Below, piece by piece: positions 1 through 6,375 of a stretch of DNA of 8,218 nt; the stretch's first letter is position 1; each line of letters starts with the position of its first letter. Under the pieces are notes generated by a model that saw nothing but the letters and a program-made list of their open reading frames with translations, was not told the DNA's origin and did no database searches. This stretch comes from an uncultured Thermoleophilia bacterium (GTDB lineage: Bacteria; Actinomycetota; Thermoleophilia; UBA2241), in assembly GCA_903921965.1 (NCBI GenBank), contig CAIXSE010000726.1, positions 1 to 8,218 of the forward strand, in the 5' to 3' direction. The translations under genes and the position numbers were made by a program.

Positions 1-1278
1 CGGGGTGCGCAGCTCGTGGCTCATGTTGGCGAGGAACTCGGTCTTGGCGCGGTTGGCGGCCGCCGCCTGGGCGGCCAGGGCCTCGGCCCGCAGGGCGGCC
101 TGCTCGAGGCGCAGGTTGGTGTCGCGGAGGCTCTCCTCGGCCCTCTTGCGCTCGGTGTCGTCGTAGGCCACACCGGTCATGCGCACGGCGCGGCCCTCAT
201 CGTCCCGTACGCATATGGCGAGCGTGCGCAGGTACCTCACCTCGCCCCCCGGCCAGACCACCCTGTACTCGGTGTCCAGGCGCTCGCCGTCGCGCAGGAG
301 GTCCTGCATCTCGGCGAGCGCCCTGTCGCAGTCGTCGGGGTGCAGCAGGCGCGCCCAGTCTTCGGGGGAGTCGGGGCGGCCGGGGCTCACCCCGAAGAGG
401 CCCGACAGCCAGGCGTCGGCCTCGAAACGGGCCGTGCCCGGCTCGTAGTCCCACACGCCGTAGCGGGCGGCCTCGGCCGCGAGCTGCATGCGCTCGGCGC
501 TGCGGGCGGCCTCGGCCTCGGCGTGGCGGCGCGCCGTGACGTCTTGCATGACCGTCAGGAAGAACGCCTCGCCGTCGCCCTCGATGACCTCGCCCGAGAA
601 GACGCCGTCGACGATGTGACCGTCTCTGGCGCGCGCCTGCAGGTCGATGTCCCGCACCCTGCCGTCGCGTGCGAGCTCGCGGGCCACCGCCTCCTGGTCC
701 TCGGGACGGGGGAAGATGTCGAGCTCGCGGGCACTGCGGCCCACCACCTCGTCGCGCTCGAAGCCCAGCGTGGCCAGGAACGCGTCGTTGACGTCGATGA
801 ACGGGTGGTCTCCCGCGAGACTGTTCACGGCCATGGGCAGCGGGTGCAGATGGAACAGCCGGTCGAAGCGCAGTCGGAGGCTCTGCTCCACGCTGAGGTC
901 CCTGCTGATCCCGAAGATGCAGGGCCGGCCTTGCCACAGGCCGCTCCAGACGCGGGTCTCGACCGGGACGAGGGTGCCGTCTTTGGCCAGCAGCGGCAGC
1001 GGGCAGACATCACGCTCGCCCTCGAGCATGGCCGCGACGATGGCCGCGGCCTCCTCGCGACGCTCGACGGGGTGCAGCTCGACGATGTGCATCCCCAGGA
1101 TCTCGTCGCGGCGGTACCCGAGCTTGCGGCAGACGGCCGCGTTGGCGTAGAGCACGCGGCCCTGTGCGTCGCCGACGACGACGACGTCGGCGAGGGCCTC
1201 GAGGAACGCCACGAAGCCGTCGGCGGACGTGTCGTTCGCGCGGACCTGCCGCTGGGGGTCTGGCGCGCCGGCGGTCAC
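1..1278 (-). CDS. Multi-PAS sensor histidine kinase, N-terminal part (3' end outside window)
   Basis: Reading the minus strand down to base 1 gives an open frame of 426 residues that runs off the window. It ends in [16 protein letters not shown], the HisKA H-box, with the phospho-acceptor His at residue 421. Before it I see three PAS modules: about 22-130 ([19 protein letters not shown]), 138-255 ([28 protein letters not shown], ending [11 protein letters not shown]) and 262-380 ([18 protein letters not shown], the PAS_3/PAC type, ending [14 protein letters not shown]). A short Ala/Glu/Leu coiled coil (about 380-412) leads into the dimerisation helix. I see no membrane segment or signal peptide, so this part looks cytoplasmic. 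The GTG start at 1278 was chosen because GGAGG lies 9 bases upstream; the frame is open to a stop at 1390-1392. The ATPase domain and any receiver domain lie outside the window, so a hybrid kinase is possible. Signal and partner are unknown, and nothing links it to the glycosyltransferase genes. Confidence 0.93.
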   Translation of the reverse strand, partial: MTAGAPDPQRQVRANDTSADGFVAFLEALADVVVVGDAQGRVLYANAAVCRKLGYRRDEILGMHIVELHPVERREEAAAIVAAMLEGERDVCPLPLLAKDGTLVPVETRVWSGLWQGRPCIFGISRDLSVEQSLRLRFDRLFHLHPLPMAVNSLAGDHPFIDVNDAFLATLGFERDEVVGRSARELDIFPRPEDQEAVARELARDGRVRDIDLQARARDGHIVDGVFSGEVIEGDGEAFFLTVMQDVTARRHAEAEAARSAERMQLAAEAARYGVWDYEPGTARFEADAWLSGLFGVSPGRPDSPEDWARLLHPDDCDRALAEMQDLLRDGERLDTEYRVVWPGGEVRYLRTLAICVRDDEGRAVRMTGVAYDDTERKRAEESLRDTNLRLEQAALRAEALAAQAAAANRAKTEFLANMSHELRTP

Positions 1279-1287
1279 GGGAGCAGG

Positions 1288-1292
1288 CCTCC
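1288..1292 (-). promoter_or_regulatory. Ribosome binding site of the histidine kinase
   Basis: On the minus strand GGAGG stands 9 bases before a GTG codon. This is the only good Shine-Dalgarno in the upstream part of this frame, and it decides the start at 1278. Confidence 0.6.
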
Positions 1293-1469
1293 GCTGTGGA
1301 CCACGTGAGGGCGCGGAACCGCGTTCGCCGCCGTCGGCGTCGCGAGCGGCGGCGGTGCCTGGGGGACCACCCGTCGTCTGGGCCCCCGCTCAGGCGGGGT
1401 GCGCCCGGTCACTGTACTCTCACCATCTGTCGAGGCGGGCCTCGTGACCGCCAGGTCGTACCCCACACC

Positions 1470-1475
1470 AGTATA
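1470..1475 (-). promoter_or_regulatory. Possible -10 box for the histidine kinase gene
   Basis: The minus strand carries TATACT, five of six bases of the consensus -10, in an otherwise GC-rich spacer. No convincing -35 hexamer lies 16-18 bases upstream; a poor TTCGGC sits 19 away. It would give a leader of about 180 bases before the GTG. This is a weak call based on one hexamer. Confidence 0.3.
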
Positions 1476-1526
1476 GTGCACCACTCGCGCGCGCGCCGAA
1501 GCGGGCCGGGCGAGCGCGGACTGTCG

Positions 1527-1574
1527 CCTTCGACCCGGCTCGAGGCTGATGACCCCGAAGGTGCACGCGTCCGG
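1527..1574 (-). pseudogene. Decayed copy of the 3' end of a GNAT acetyltransferase gene
   Basis: The minus strand reads PDACTFGVISLEPG, matching the C-terminus PAARIFGVTSFELG of the acetyltransferase at 6376-7251. At DNA level 1527-1560 matches 6373-6406 at 30 of 34 bases by my count, and 41 of 48 out to 1574/6420. The two copies have the same orientation. The base corresponding to the TGA stop is changed, so the stop has become CGA (Arg) and the frame runs on. Upstream of the matching part I cannot recognise more of the protein. This looks like a vestige of a paralogous gene or the scar of a duplication. A functional gene is unlikely. Confidence 0.55.
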
Positions 1575-1599
1575 GCTGGCCCCGGGTGTGTCGAAGGCC

Positions 1600-2943
1600 G
1601 TGCCGCCGCCGTCCGGCCGGAGGCAGCGGCGGGCCTGCGGTAGACTCGGGGCCGGCAAGCCACCGATCGAGGGGGGTACGACGGCCGAAAGTCCCGGCAC
1701 GGTCATCCTGGGGAGCGGTCTGGCGGGCCTCAGCGCGGCGGTGCGGCACCCGGGCGCGCTCGTCTTCGAGGCCACGGGTGCGGCAGGAGGCCTCTGCTCG
1801 TCGAGCGTGGTGGACGGGTTCACCTTCGACCGCGCGGGGCACCTGTGGCACCTCGCGGACGCTCGGGTGCGGAGGACCGTGGAGGCGTGGCTCGGCGGAC
1901 CGCTGCGCGGCCACCGGCGCAGGGCCGGCGTGCTGTTCCGCGGGCGGCTCCTGCCCTATCCGGTGCAGCTCGCGCTGGGCCGGATGCCGGCGGACGCGGC
2001 CGCGGCCGCCGGCGCCGGCCTCGAGCAGGTCCGCGTGGGCGCGCGTCCTGCCGCCGGCGAGACGTTCGAGGAGGCGTGCCTGCGCAGGTACGGGGAGGGT
2101 CTGACGAGGCTGTTCCTCGCGCCCTACCAGGCCAAGCTGCTCGGCCGCGCGCCGCGCGAGGTGCTCGCCGAGCCGTTCGGCCGACTCCTCCCCGACCTCA
2201 GCGTCGAGGCCATGCTGGCCTCGCTCGACGGCGACGTCGGGTACGCGGGGTACAACGCCACGTTCCGGGACGTCCCTGGCGGGTGCGGCCGCGTCGGTGA
2301 CGCCCTGGCAGCGGCGACGCCGGGCCTGCGGCTCGAGTCGCCGGTGTCCTCCCTGGACTGCGGCGACCGGGCGGTGACGGCCGGGGGCACGACGCTGCGC
2401 TACGAGCGGCTGGTGGCCACCCTGCCGCTGCCGGCGCTCGCCTCCCTCACCGTGGACCTGCCGGCGGCACTGCGCGAGACGGCCGCGCGCCTGCGTGGCG
2501 CGGCCGTGGTCGTGGTCAACCTCGGCGTGGCCGGCCCGCCCGCCAACGGGCTGCACTGGGTGTACGTCCCCGAGCCGGCCTTCCCGTTCTACCGGGTCGG
2601 CTCGTACTCCAGCTTCGCCCCCGAGGCGGCGCCTCCCGGGTGCCACTCGCTGTACGTGGAGCTCCCGGCCGGCTGGTGGGACGCGCGGCCGCAGGCGGTG
2701 CGCGTCCCGCTGGTCCTCTCGGCCCTGGAGCGGAGCGGGCTGCTCGGCGACAGCCGCAGGGTCGTGGCCGCGGAGGTCGTGCGCCTCGACCCGGCGTACG
2801 CCGTGCTCACCGCGGAGTCGGCGCCCGTGCGCGAGGCGCTCCTGGCCTGGTACGGCGCGCGCGGGGTCGTCCTGCACGGACGCTTCGCGCGCTGGGACTA
2901 CCTCGCCATGGACGACGTGGTCGCCGCCTCGCTCGTCATGTGA
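1600..2943 (+). CDS. FAD-dependent oxidoreductase, UDP-galactopyranose mutase-like / amine oxidase superfamily
   Basis: The protein opens with the Rossmann dinucleotide motif GSGLAGLSAA (bases 1711-1740), followed by the ribose-binding acidic residue in LVFEATGAAGG and FDRAGHLWHL, as in flavin enzymes of the UGM / protoporphyrinogen oxidase group. Further family-like blocks are PYPVQLALG, FLAPYQAKLLGR, GYNATFRDVPGGCGRVGDAL, and near the C-terminus FYRVGSYSSF and GRFARWDYLAMDD. These proteins often sit in polysaccharide and glycosylation clusters. UGM itself converts UDP-galactopyranose to the furanose, but I cannot show that this member does. No signal peptide or membrane helix is seen, so it is probably cytosolic. 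The start is uncertain: I give GTG 1600, the last standard start codon that keeps the FAD motif, but the first 30 residues look noncoding. The frame also allows ATG 1549 and GTG 1561 or 1588, and true initiation may lie near 1681. Its end overlaps the convergent glycosyltransferase gene by 8 bases. Confidence 0.85.
   Translation: MPPPSGRRQRRACGRLGAGKPPIEGGTTAESPGTVILGSGLAGLSAAVRHPGALVFEATGAAGGLCSSSVVDGFTFDRAGHLWHLADARVRRTVEAWLGGPLRGHRRRAGVLFRGRLLPYPVQLALGRMPADAAAAAGAGLEQVRVGARPAAGETFEEACLRRYGEGLTRLFLAPYQAKLLGRAPREVLAEPFGRLLPDLSVEAMLASLDGDVGYAGYNATFRDVPGGCGRVGDALAAATPGLRLESPVSSLDCGDRAVTAGGTTLRYERLVATLPLPALASLTVDLPAALRETAARLRGAAVVVVNLGVAGPPANGLHWVYVPEPAFPFYRVGSYSSFAPEAAPPGCHSLYVELPAGWWDARPQAVRVPLVLSALERSGLLGDSRRVVAAEVVRLDPAYAVLTAESAPVREALLAWYGARGVVLHGRFARWDYLAMDDVVAASLVM
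1641..1676 (+). promoter_or_regulatory. Possible -10 box (TAGACT) and Shine-Dalgarno (GAGGGGGG) of the FAD oxidoreductase gene
   Basis: TAGACT at 1641-1646 is identical to the -10 box placed before ilvC at 7372. GAGGGGGG at 1669-1676 is a purine-rich ribosome binding site candidate right before the conserved protein begins (first conserved residues near 1693). I see no good -35 hexamer 16-18 bases upstream. If both elements are real, translation begins after 1676, where the only nearby in-frame codons are ACG (1678, 1681), not ATG, GTG or TTG. Confidence 0.35.
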
Positions 2944-5302
2944 CGACCGCCGCGACCAGCTCCCGGTAGGCGGCGGCGAAGCTGCGCAGGTCGTAGTGCC
3001 GGGCGCGCTCGCGAGCCGCCTCGCCCATCCTGCGGCGCAGGGCCGGGTCGAGGAGGAGCTCGCGGAGGGCGCCGGCGACCTCGTCTTCGGACTCCGAGAG
3101 GAAGCCGCTCTCGCCGTGCGCCACCATCTCGGGCAGGCACCCGCGGGGCTGGCTGACCACGGGCAGCCCCGCGGCGAGCATCTCGATGACGGACAGCGAG
3201 CAGAGCTCCAGCGACGTCTCGGTCAGGTGCAGGCCGACGTCCGCCGCTGCGAGGAAGGCCGGCACGCGCGTCCACGGCACGACGCCGCGGAAGCGGACGC
3301 GGCCGCCCCACGGCACGCGCTCCAGGTCGGGGGCGATCTCGAAGCCGCGCGCGCCGCGCCCGCCGACGACGAGCTCACCGCGGCACGCGCACAGGTCCGG
3401 CAGGTACGAGAGCAGGCGCCGGGGGAACTTGCCCGGGTCGAGGCGCGCGAGCATGACCGCGCGCGCCCTGCCCCGGCGGCCGCGCGTGGGGCTCCGCGGA
3501 GCGTCGAGCGACGCGCCGTTGGGGATGAGGTGGACGCGGTCCGCCGGCAGGTGGCCCTGCGTGCGCCGGTGGTAGGCGGAGAGCACGACGTAGGCGTCCG
3601 GACCGTCGGGCATCTTCGTGACCGCGTGGCCGACGAGGATGCGCGGCACCGGGCACCGCTCGGCGAGCCCGGCGAACCGCGTGGTGGACCACCAGTGGAA
3701 GACGAGGCCGCTCGCGGAGGTGCGTTCGACGATCCCCAGCACGTCTTCCGTGTCCCGGACGACGTGGCACGGCGCCCCCAGGCGTCGCAGGGCCTCCCTG
3801 TACCCGAAGCCGTCGTAGCTGCCGGGGTCGGCGCAGAGGACGAGGTGCCGGTAGCCGTCCAGGGCGCGGACGACCTCGAGCAGCACGCGGCCGGCGCCGC
3901 TGCCGATGTACGGCACGAGGGAGACGAGGAGCGGGGAGGAGCCGGGCGGCGCGGCCGGGTGGCCGCGGCGGCGCCGGGCGGACGCGGGGATGTACCGCGC
4001 GAGCCCCGCCTGCGGCCCGGCGAGAGGGACGCGCTCGGCGGCGAGGCGGTACGCGCGCACCGCCGCCGCCGGCCGTCCCGTCCGCGCGAGCACCCGGGCG
4101 AGGTTCACGCGCGCCGGCAGGTTCTCGGGCTGGATGGCCAGGGCGTCGCGGTAGGCGCGCTCGGCGGCCGCGTCGTCGCCCTCGGCCGCCAGCACGTTGC
4201 CCAGCGTGCAGCGCGCGGCGTCGAAGCCCGGGTACTCCCGGAGGAGGGTCGTCGCCAGCGCTCTCGCGCCGTCCGTCCGTCCCGTCCTCGCCAGCAGATC
4301 GGCGAGGTTGTTGGCCGCGGCCGGACTGGCCGGCCGCGCCTCGAGTGCCTGCCTGAAGGTCTGCTCCGCTTGCGCTGCGTCCCCGCGGGCCTCGTACGCG
4401 AGGGCCAGCGCCTCGTACGCGTCGGCCCGGTCGAAGTCGGGGGCGTCGTCGCCGGGGTCCTCCCGCAGCGCCGTCTCCAGGTCGCGGGCGGCCCCCGCGT
4501 GGTCGCCGGCGTGGAGGCGGGTCAGCCCGCTGAGGAACCAGGCCCCCGCGCCGGCGCCGCGCGCGGCGGCGCGGGCGAAGCAGTCGAGGGCCTGCGACGG
4601 GGGGCCCAGGTGGTCGAGCACGACGCCCAGCTCGATCCAGGCGCGGGCGTTGCCGGGCTCCTCGCGGACCTTGCGCTCGGCGAGCGTCCGGTAGTGCTCG
4701 GCTTTGAGAGGGGTCTTGTCGAGCCGCAGGTCGCCGTAGTGGTGGATGACGACCTCGTCGGTCGCGGCGATCGTCCCGCCGGCCGCGACCACGGAGGGAG
4801 CCACGCTGTGGTGGACGATGCCGCTGTACCGGAACCGCGGGTCGTTGCGGAAGAGGCGCACCGTGCGGCTGGGACTCCAGCCGCAGGCGCCGAGCGACGC
4901 CGGCGCGGCCGGGTCCGCGGGCCGCCAGCGCGGCTTCGGCAGGTAGTGGTACGTGCGGATGAGCGGGAGGTAGGCGTCTGCCTCGGGATGCTCCACGAGC
5001 CGCCTTACGGCGTCGTGGGAGGCGGCGTCGAGCACTTCGTCGGCGTCGAGGTTGAGGATCCAGTCCCCCGAGGCGGCCTTGCGCACGGCCTCGAACGCCC
5101 GGCCGTAGTGGTCCCGCCAGCGCCACTTCACCACGCGTGCCCCGGCGGCGGCGGCGATGCGCGGCGTCAGGTCGGTCGAGCCGGTGTCGAGCACGAGCAG
5201 CTCGTCGGCGACGTCGCCGGCGCTGGCGAGGCACGCGGCGATGAACCCCTCTTCGTCGCGCGCGACGACGCAGAGAGAGATGGTGGGCCGGGAGCTGGGC
5301 AC
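2936..5302 (-). CDS. Bifunctional glycosyltransferase: GT2 domain, six TPRs, GT4 domain
   Basis: This is a 788-residue fusion. Residues 7-205 form a GT2 (GT-A fold) domain of the kind often joined to TPRs (SunS-like): ISLCVVARDEE, DTGSTD (39-44), metal-binding DAD (86-88) and GIVHHSV (161-167). Residues about 217-427 hold six TPR-type helical pairs, for example ALALAYEARGDAAQAEQTF and NLADLLARTGRTDGARA. Residues about 457-788 form a GT4 (GT-B fold) domain: LLVSLVPYIGSGAGRVLLEV, HLIPNGASLD, AVMLARLDPGKFPRRL, and the nucleotide-sugar motif E699-x7-E707 within LELCSLSVIEMLAAGLPVVS. Both catalytic halves keep their key motifs, so it could add two sugars in sequence. There is no membrane segment. 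It starts with GTG, 14 bases after the stop of the short peptide gene and without a strong ribosome binding site of its own, which points to translational coupling. In known SunS-type enzymes the GT2 domain glycosylates a peptide, so the adjacent peptide is the obvious candidate acceptor (inference). Confidence 0.93.
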   Translation of the reverse strand: MPSSRPTISLCVVARDEEGFIAACLASAGDVADELLVLDTGSTDLTPRIAAAAGARVVKWRWRDHYGRAFEAVRKAASGDWILNLDADEVLDAASHDAVRRLVEHPEADAYLPLIRTYHYLPKPRWRPADPAAPASLGACGWSPSRTVRLFRNDPRFRYSGIVHHSVAPSVVAAGGTIAATDEVVIHHYGDLRLDKTPLKAEHYRTLAERKVREEPGNARAWIELGVVLDHLGPPSQALDCFARAAARGAGAGAWFLSGLTRLHAGDHAGAARDLETALREDPGDDAPDFDRADAYEALALAYEARGDAAQAEQTFRQALEARPASPAAANNLADLLARTGRTDGARALATTLLREYPGFDAARCTLGNVLAAEGDDAAAERAYRDALAIQPENLPARVNLARVLARTGRPAAAVRAYRLAAERVPLAGPQAGLARYIPASARRRRGHPAAPPGSSPLLVSLVPYIGSGAGRVLLEVVRALDGYRHLVLCADPGSYDGFGYREALRRLGAPCHVVRDTEDVLGIVERTSASGLVFHWWSTTRFAGLAERCPVPRILVGHAVTKMPDGPDAYVVLSAYHRRTQGHLPADRVHLIPNGASLDAPRSPTRGRRGRARAVMLARLDPGKFPRRLLSYLPDLCACRGELVVGGRGARGFEIAPDLERVPWGGRVRFRGVVPWTRVPAFLAAADVGLHLTETSLELCSLSVIEMLAAGLPVVSQPRGCLPEMVAHGESGFLSESEDEVAGALRELLLDPALRRRMGEAARERARHYDLRSFAAAYRELVAAVVT

Positions 5303-5316
5303 GAACGCCCGGCTCG

Positions 5317-5466
5317 TCAGCCGAAGTCGATCGGCGTGAAGGTGGTGGTGAGGTCGGGCGACCCTCCGATGGTGCTGGGGGCGATGCCGCCGACGACGGC
5401 GTCGAGGTCGGAATCGTCGGCCGGTCCGTCTTCGCGCTGCTCGTCGGGTCCCTGTTCCGGTGCCAT
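5317..5466 (-). CDS. 49-residue double-glycine peptide, candidate RiPP / glycopeptide precursor
   Basis: The peptide starts MAPEQGPDEQREDGPADD, continues SDLDAVVGG (GG at 26-27), and has a 22-residue tail beginning IAPSTIGG and ending SPDLTTTFTPIDFG. The first 27 residues carry nine acidic and one basic side chain and end in LDAVVGG, like leader peptides cut after Gly-Gly by C39-type proteases. The tail has seven Ser/Thr, no Cys, Lys or Arg, and a second GG at 34-35. It is well supported as a gene. An ATG lies 4 bases after GGAGGA, a TTGACC-17-TACGTT promoter lies just upstream, and its stop is 14 bases before a peptide-type glycosyltransferase. I do not recognise the family. The likely role is a substrate whose Thr/Ser residues are glycosylated and which is then cleaved and exported. 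It could instead be a small acidic accessory protein. No protease or exporter is in the window. Confidence 0.75.
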   Translation of the reverse strand: MAPEQGPDEQREDGPADDSDLDAVVGGIAPSTIGGSPDLTTTFTPIDFG

Positions 5467-5470
5467 TTCG

Positions 5471-5476
5471 TCCTCC
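5471..5476 (-). promoter_or_regulatory. Strong ribosome binding site of the short peptide
   Basis: GGAGGA stands 4 bases before the ATG at 5466 on the minus strand. It fixes the start and rules out the in-frame TTG and GTG codons farther upstream. It is the strongest such site in this gene block, fitting a peptide made in larger amounts than the enzymes. Confidence 0.75.
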
Positions 5477-5503
5477 GGGCTCGTCAACGGATGTCCCGGT
5501 ACG

Positions 5504-5532
5504 AACGTAGCCACACGACCGTGGGAGGTCAA
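5504..5532 (-). promoter_or_regulatory. Promoter of the short peptide and bifunctional glycosyltransferase genes
   Basis: On the minus strand, TTGACC (5527-5532) and TACGTT (5504-5509) are separated by exactly 17 bases. The -35 box matches the consensus in five of six positions, and the -10 box is of the TANNNT kind. Transcription would begin near 5497, leaving a leader of about 30 bases. The promoter lies right after the stop of the upstream GT2 gene, so the peptide can be transcribed apart from the GNAT-GT2 pair. Confidence 0.6.
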
Positions 5533-5542
5533 GGTTGAGGTC

Positions 5543-6373
5543 TCACCCCACGGGTCTTCCCTCGGCCGCCGCACGCGCCTCCGCCGCCGCGGCTCGCGCC
5601 TTCGCCGCAAGGCGTGCGTCGAGTGTGCCGCCGCCGGCAAGCGCCTCCAGCACCTCGGCCGTCGAGGCCTGCATGCGGCCGGCGTCCCTGGACATCTGGC
5701 CGGGGTGGAGCCGGTACCGCACGAGCACGCGCGGGACGAACACGTGGCGCGCGCCCGCCGCGAGGGCCCGCAGCCAGAAGTCGTAATCCTCCACGTAGAC
5801 CCCCTCGCGCATCCCTCCGACGCGCTCGAAGACGGCGCGCGTGCACACGGCGGCCGGACCGAGGATGACGTTGCGCTCCAGCATCTGCTCGAGCGTGAAC
5901 TCCATGACGTGCCGGGCACGTTCGCCCTCGTAGTACGGGGAGAGCACCCCGGCGGCGGTGAAGACCTCGGCGCTGCACGAGTAGATGTCGTAGCCGGGGT
6001 GCCCGTCGATGAACGCCGCGTAGGTGGCGAGGCACGCCGGCAGGAGGACGTCGTCGGCGTCCAGGCGGAGCAGGAAGGGGGCGGTGCCGGCTCTCGCGCC
6101 GGCGTTGCGGGCGGCGGCCGGACCGGCGTTGCGCTGGTGCAGCACGGTGATGCGGGAGTCGCCGGCCGCGCAGCGTTCCGCCACCGCCCGCGTGGCGTCC
6201 TTGGACCCGTCGTCGACGATCACGAGTTCCCAGCCGGTCCACGTCTGGGCGAGCACGGAGCCGGCCGCCTCACCGATGGTCGCCGCCGCGTCCAGCGCCG
6301 GCATGACGACGCAGAACCGGGGGGCCGCCGCGGTCTGGGCGGGACGACCGGCGGTCTCCCGTGGGCGGTGCAC
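5543..6373 (-). CDS. GT2 family glycosyltransferase (GT-A fold)
   Basis: The 276-residue protein is a compact classic GT2 enzyme: FCVVMPALDAAATIGEAAGS (20-39), nucleotide-binding VDDGSKD (53-59), metal-binding LDADD (104-108), and the catalytic-base region YVEDYDFWLRAL (193-204). It ends in RYRLHPGQMSRD and an Ala-rich helix. No membrane helices are seen, so it is cytosolic. It transfers a sugar from a nucleotide donor to an unknown acceptor. The start is uncertain between GTG 6373, 2 bases after the GNAT stop, and TTG 6379, whose last bases overlap that stop as TTGA. Either way it is tightly coupled to the GNAT gene, and no good Shine-Dalgarno is seen. The short peptide gene follows after 76 bases containing a promoter. 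It may act on the same product as the bifunctional enzyme (inference). Confidence 0.92.
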   Translation of the reverse strand: MHRPRETAGRPAQTAAAPRFCVVMPALDAAATIGEAAGSVLAQTWTGWELVIVDDGSKDATRAVAERCAAGDSRITVLHQRNAGPAAARNAGARAGTAPFLLRLDADDVLLPACLATYAAFIDGHPGYDIYSCSAEVFTAAGVLSPYYEGERARHVMEFTLEQMLERNVILGPAAVCTRAVFERVGGMREGVYVEDYDFWLRALAAGARHVFVPRVLVRYRLHPGQMSRDAGRMQASTAEVLEALAGGGTLDARLAAKARAAAAEARAAAEGRPVG

Positions 6374-6375
6374 CT

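Larger units (their letters stand above)
1279..1680. other. Intergenic stretch between divergent kinase and FAD oxidoreductase genes
   Basis: About 400 bases with no convincing complete gene. Translations here are Arg/Pro-rich and without domain-like patterning. It holds the kinase ribosome binding site and possible -10 box, the decayed acetyltransferase tail at 1527-1574, and a TAGACT box followed by GAGGGGGG just before the conserved part of the FAD gene. Part of it may be translated if the FAD gene starts at one of the upstream GTG or ATG codons. Confidence 0.6.

Noticed and set aside
16..1308. A 430-codon plus-strand open frame opposite the histidine kinase
   Set aside because: The opposite strand encodes PAS domains and an H-box, while this translation has no domain-like pattern and is a mirror of that codon bias.
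4078..4320. DNA repeats around 4078-4108 and 4280-4310 in the large glycosyltransferase gene
   Set aside because: They code for neighbouring TPR units (LARTGR) and are explained by the repeat structure of the protein.
5317..5340. Similarity between the peptide's C-terminus (TPIDFG) and the acetyltransferase C-terminus (TSFELG)
   Set aside because: The match is too short and partly conservative only; the DNA around the two ends does not align, so shared ancestry cannot be supported.
5449..5500. CRISPR, tRNA or riboswitch features around the peptide leader and elsewhere in the window
   Set aside because: I found no regularly spaced repeats, cloverleaf or known conserved riboswitch core in any intergenic part.
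5467..5919. N-terminal extension of the 49-residue peptide frame up to an ATG at 5919
   Set aside because: This part is antisense-frame sequence inside the GT2 gene, and the strong ribosome binding site and promoter support initiation at 5466.
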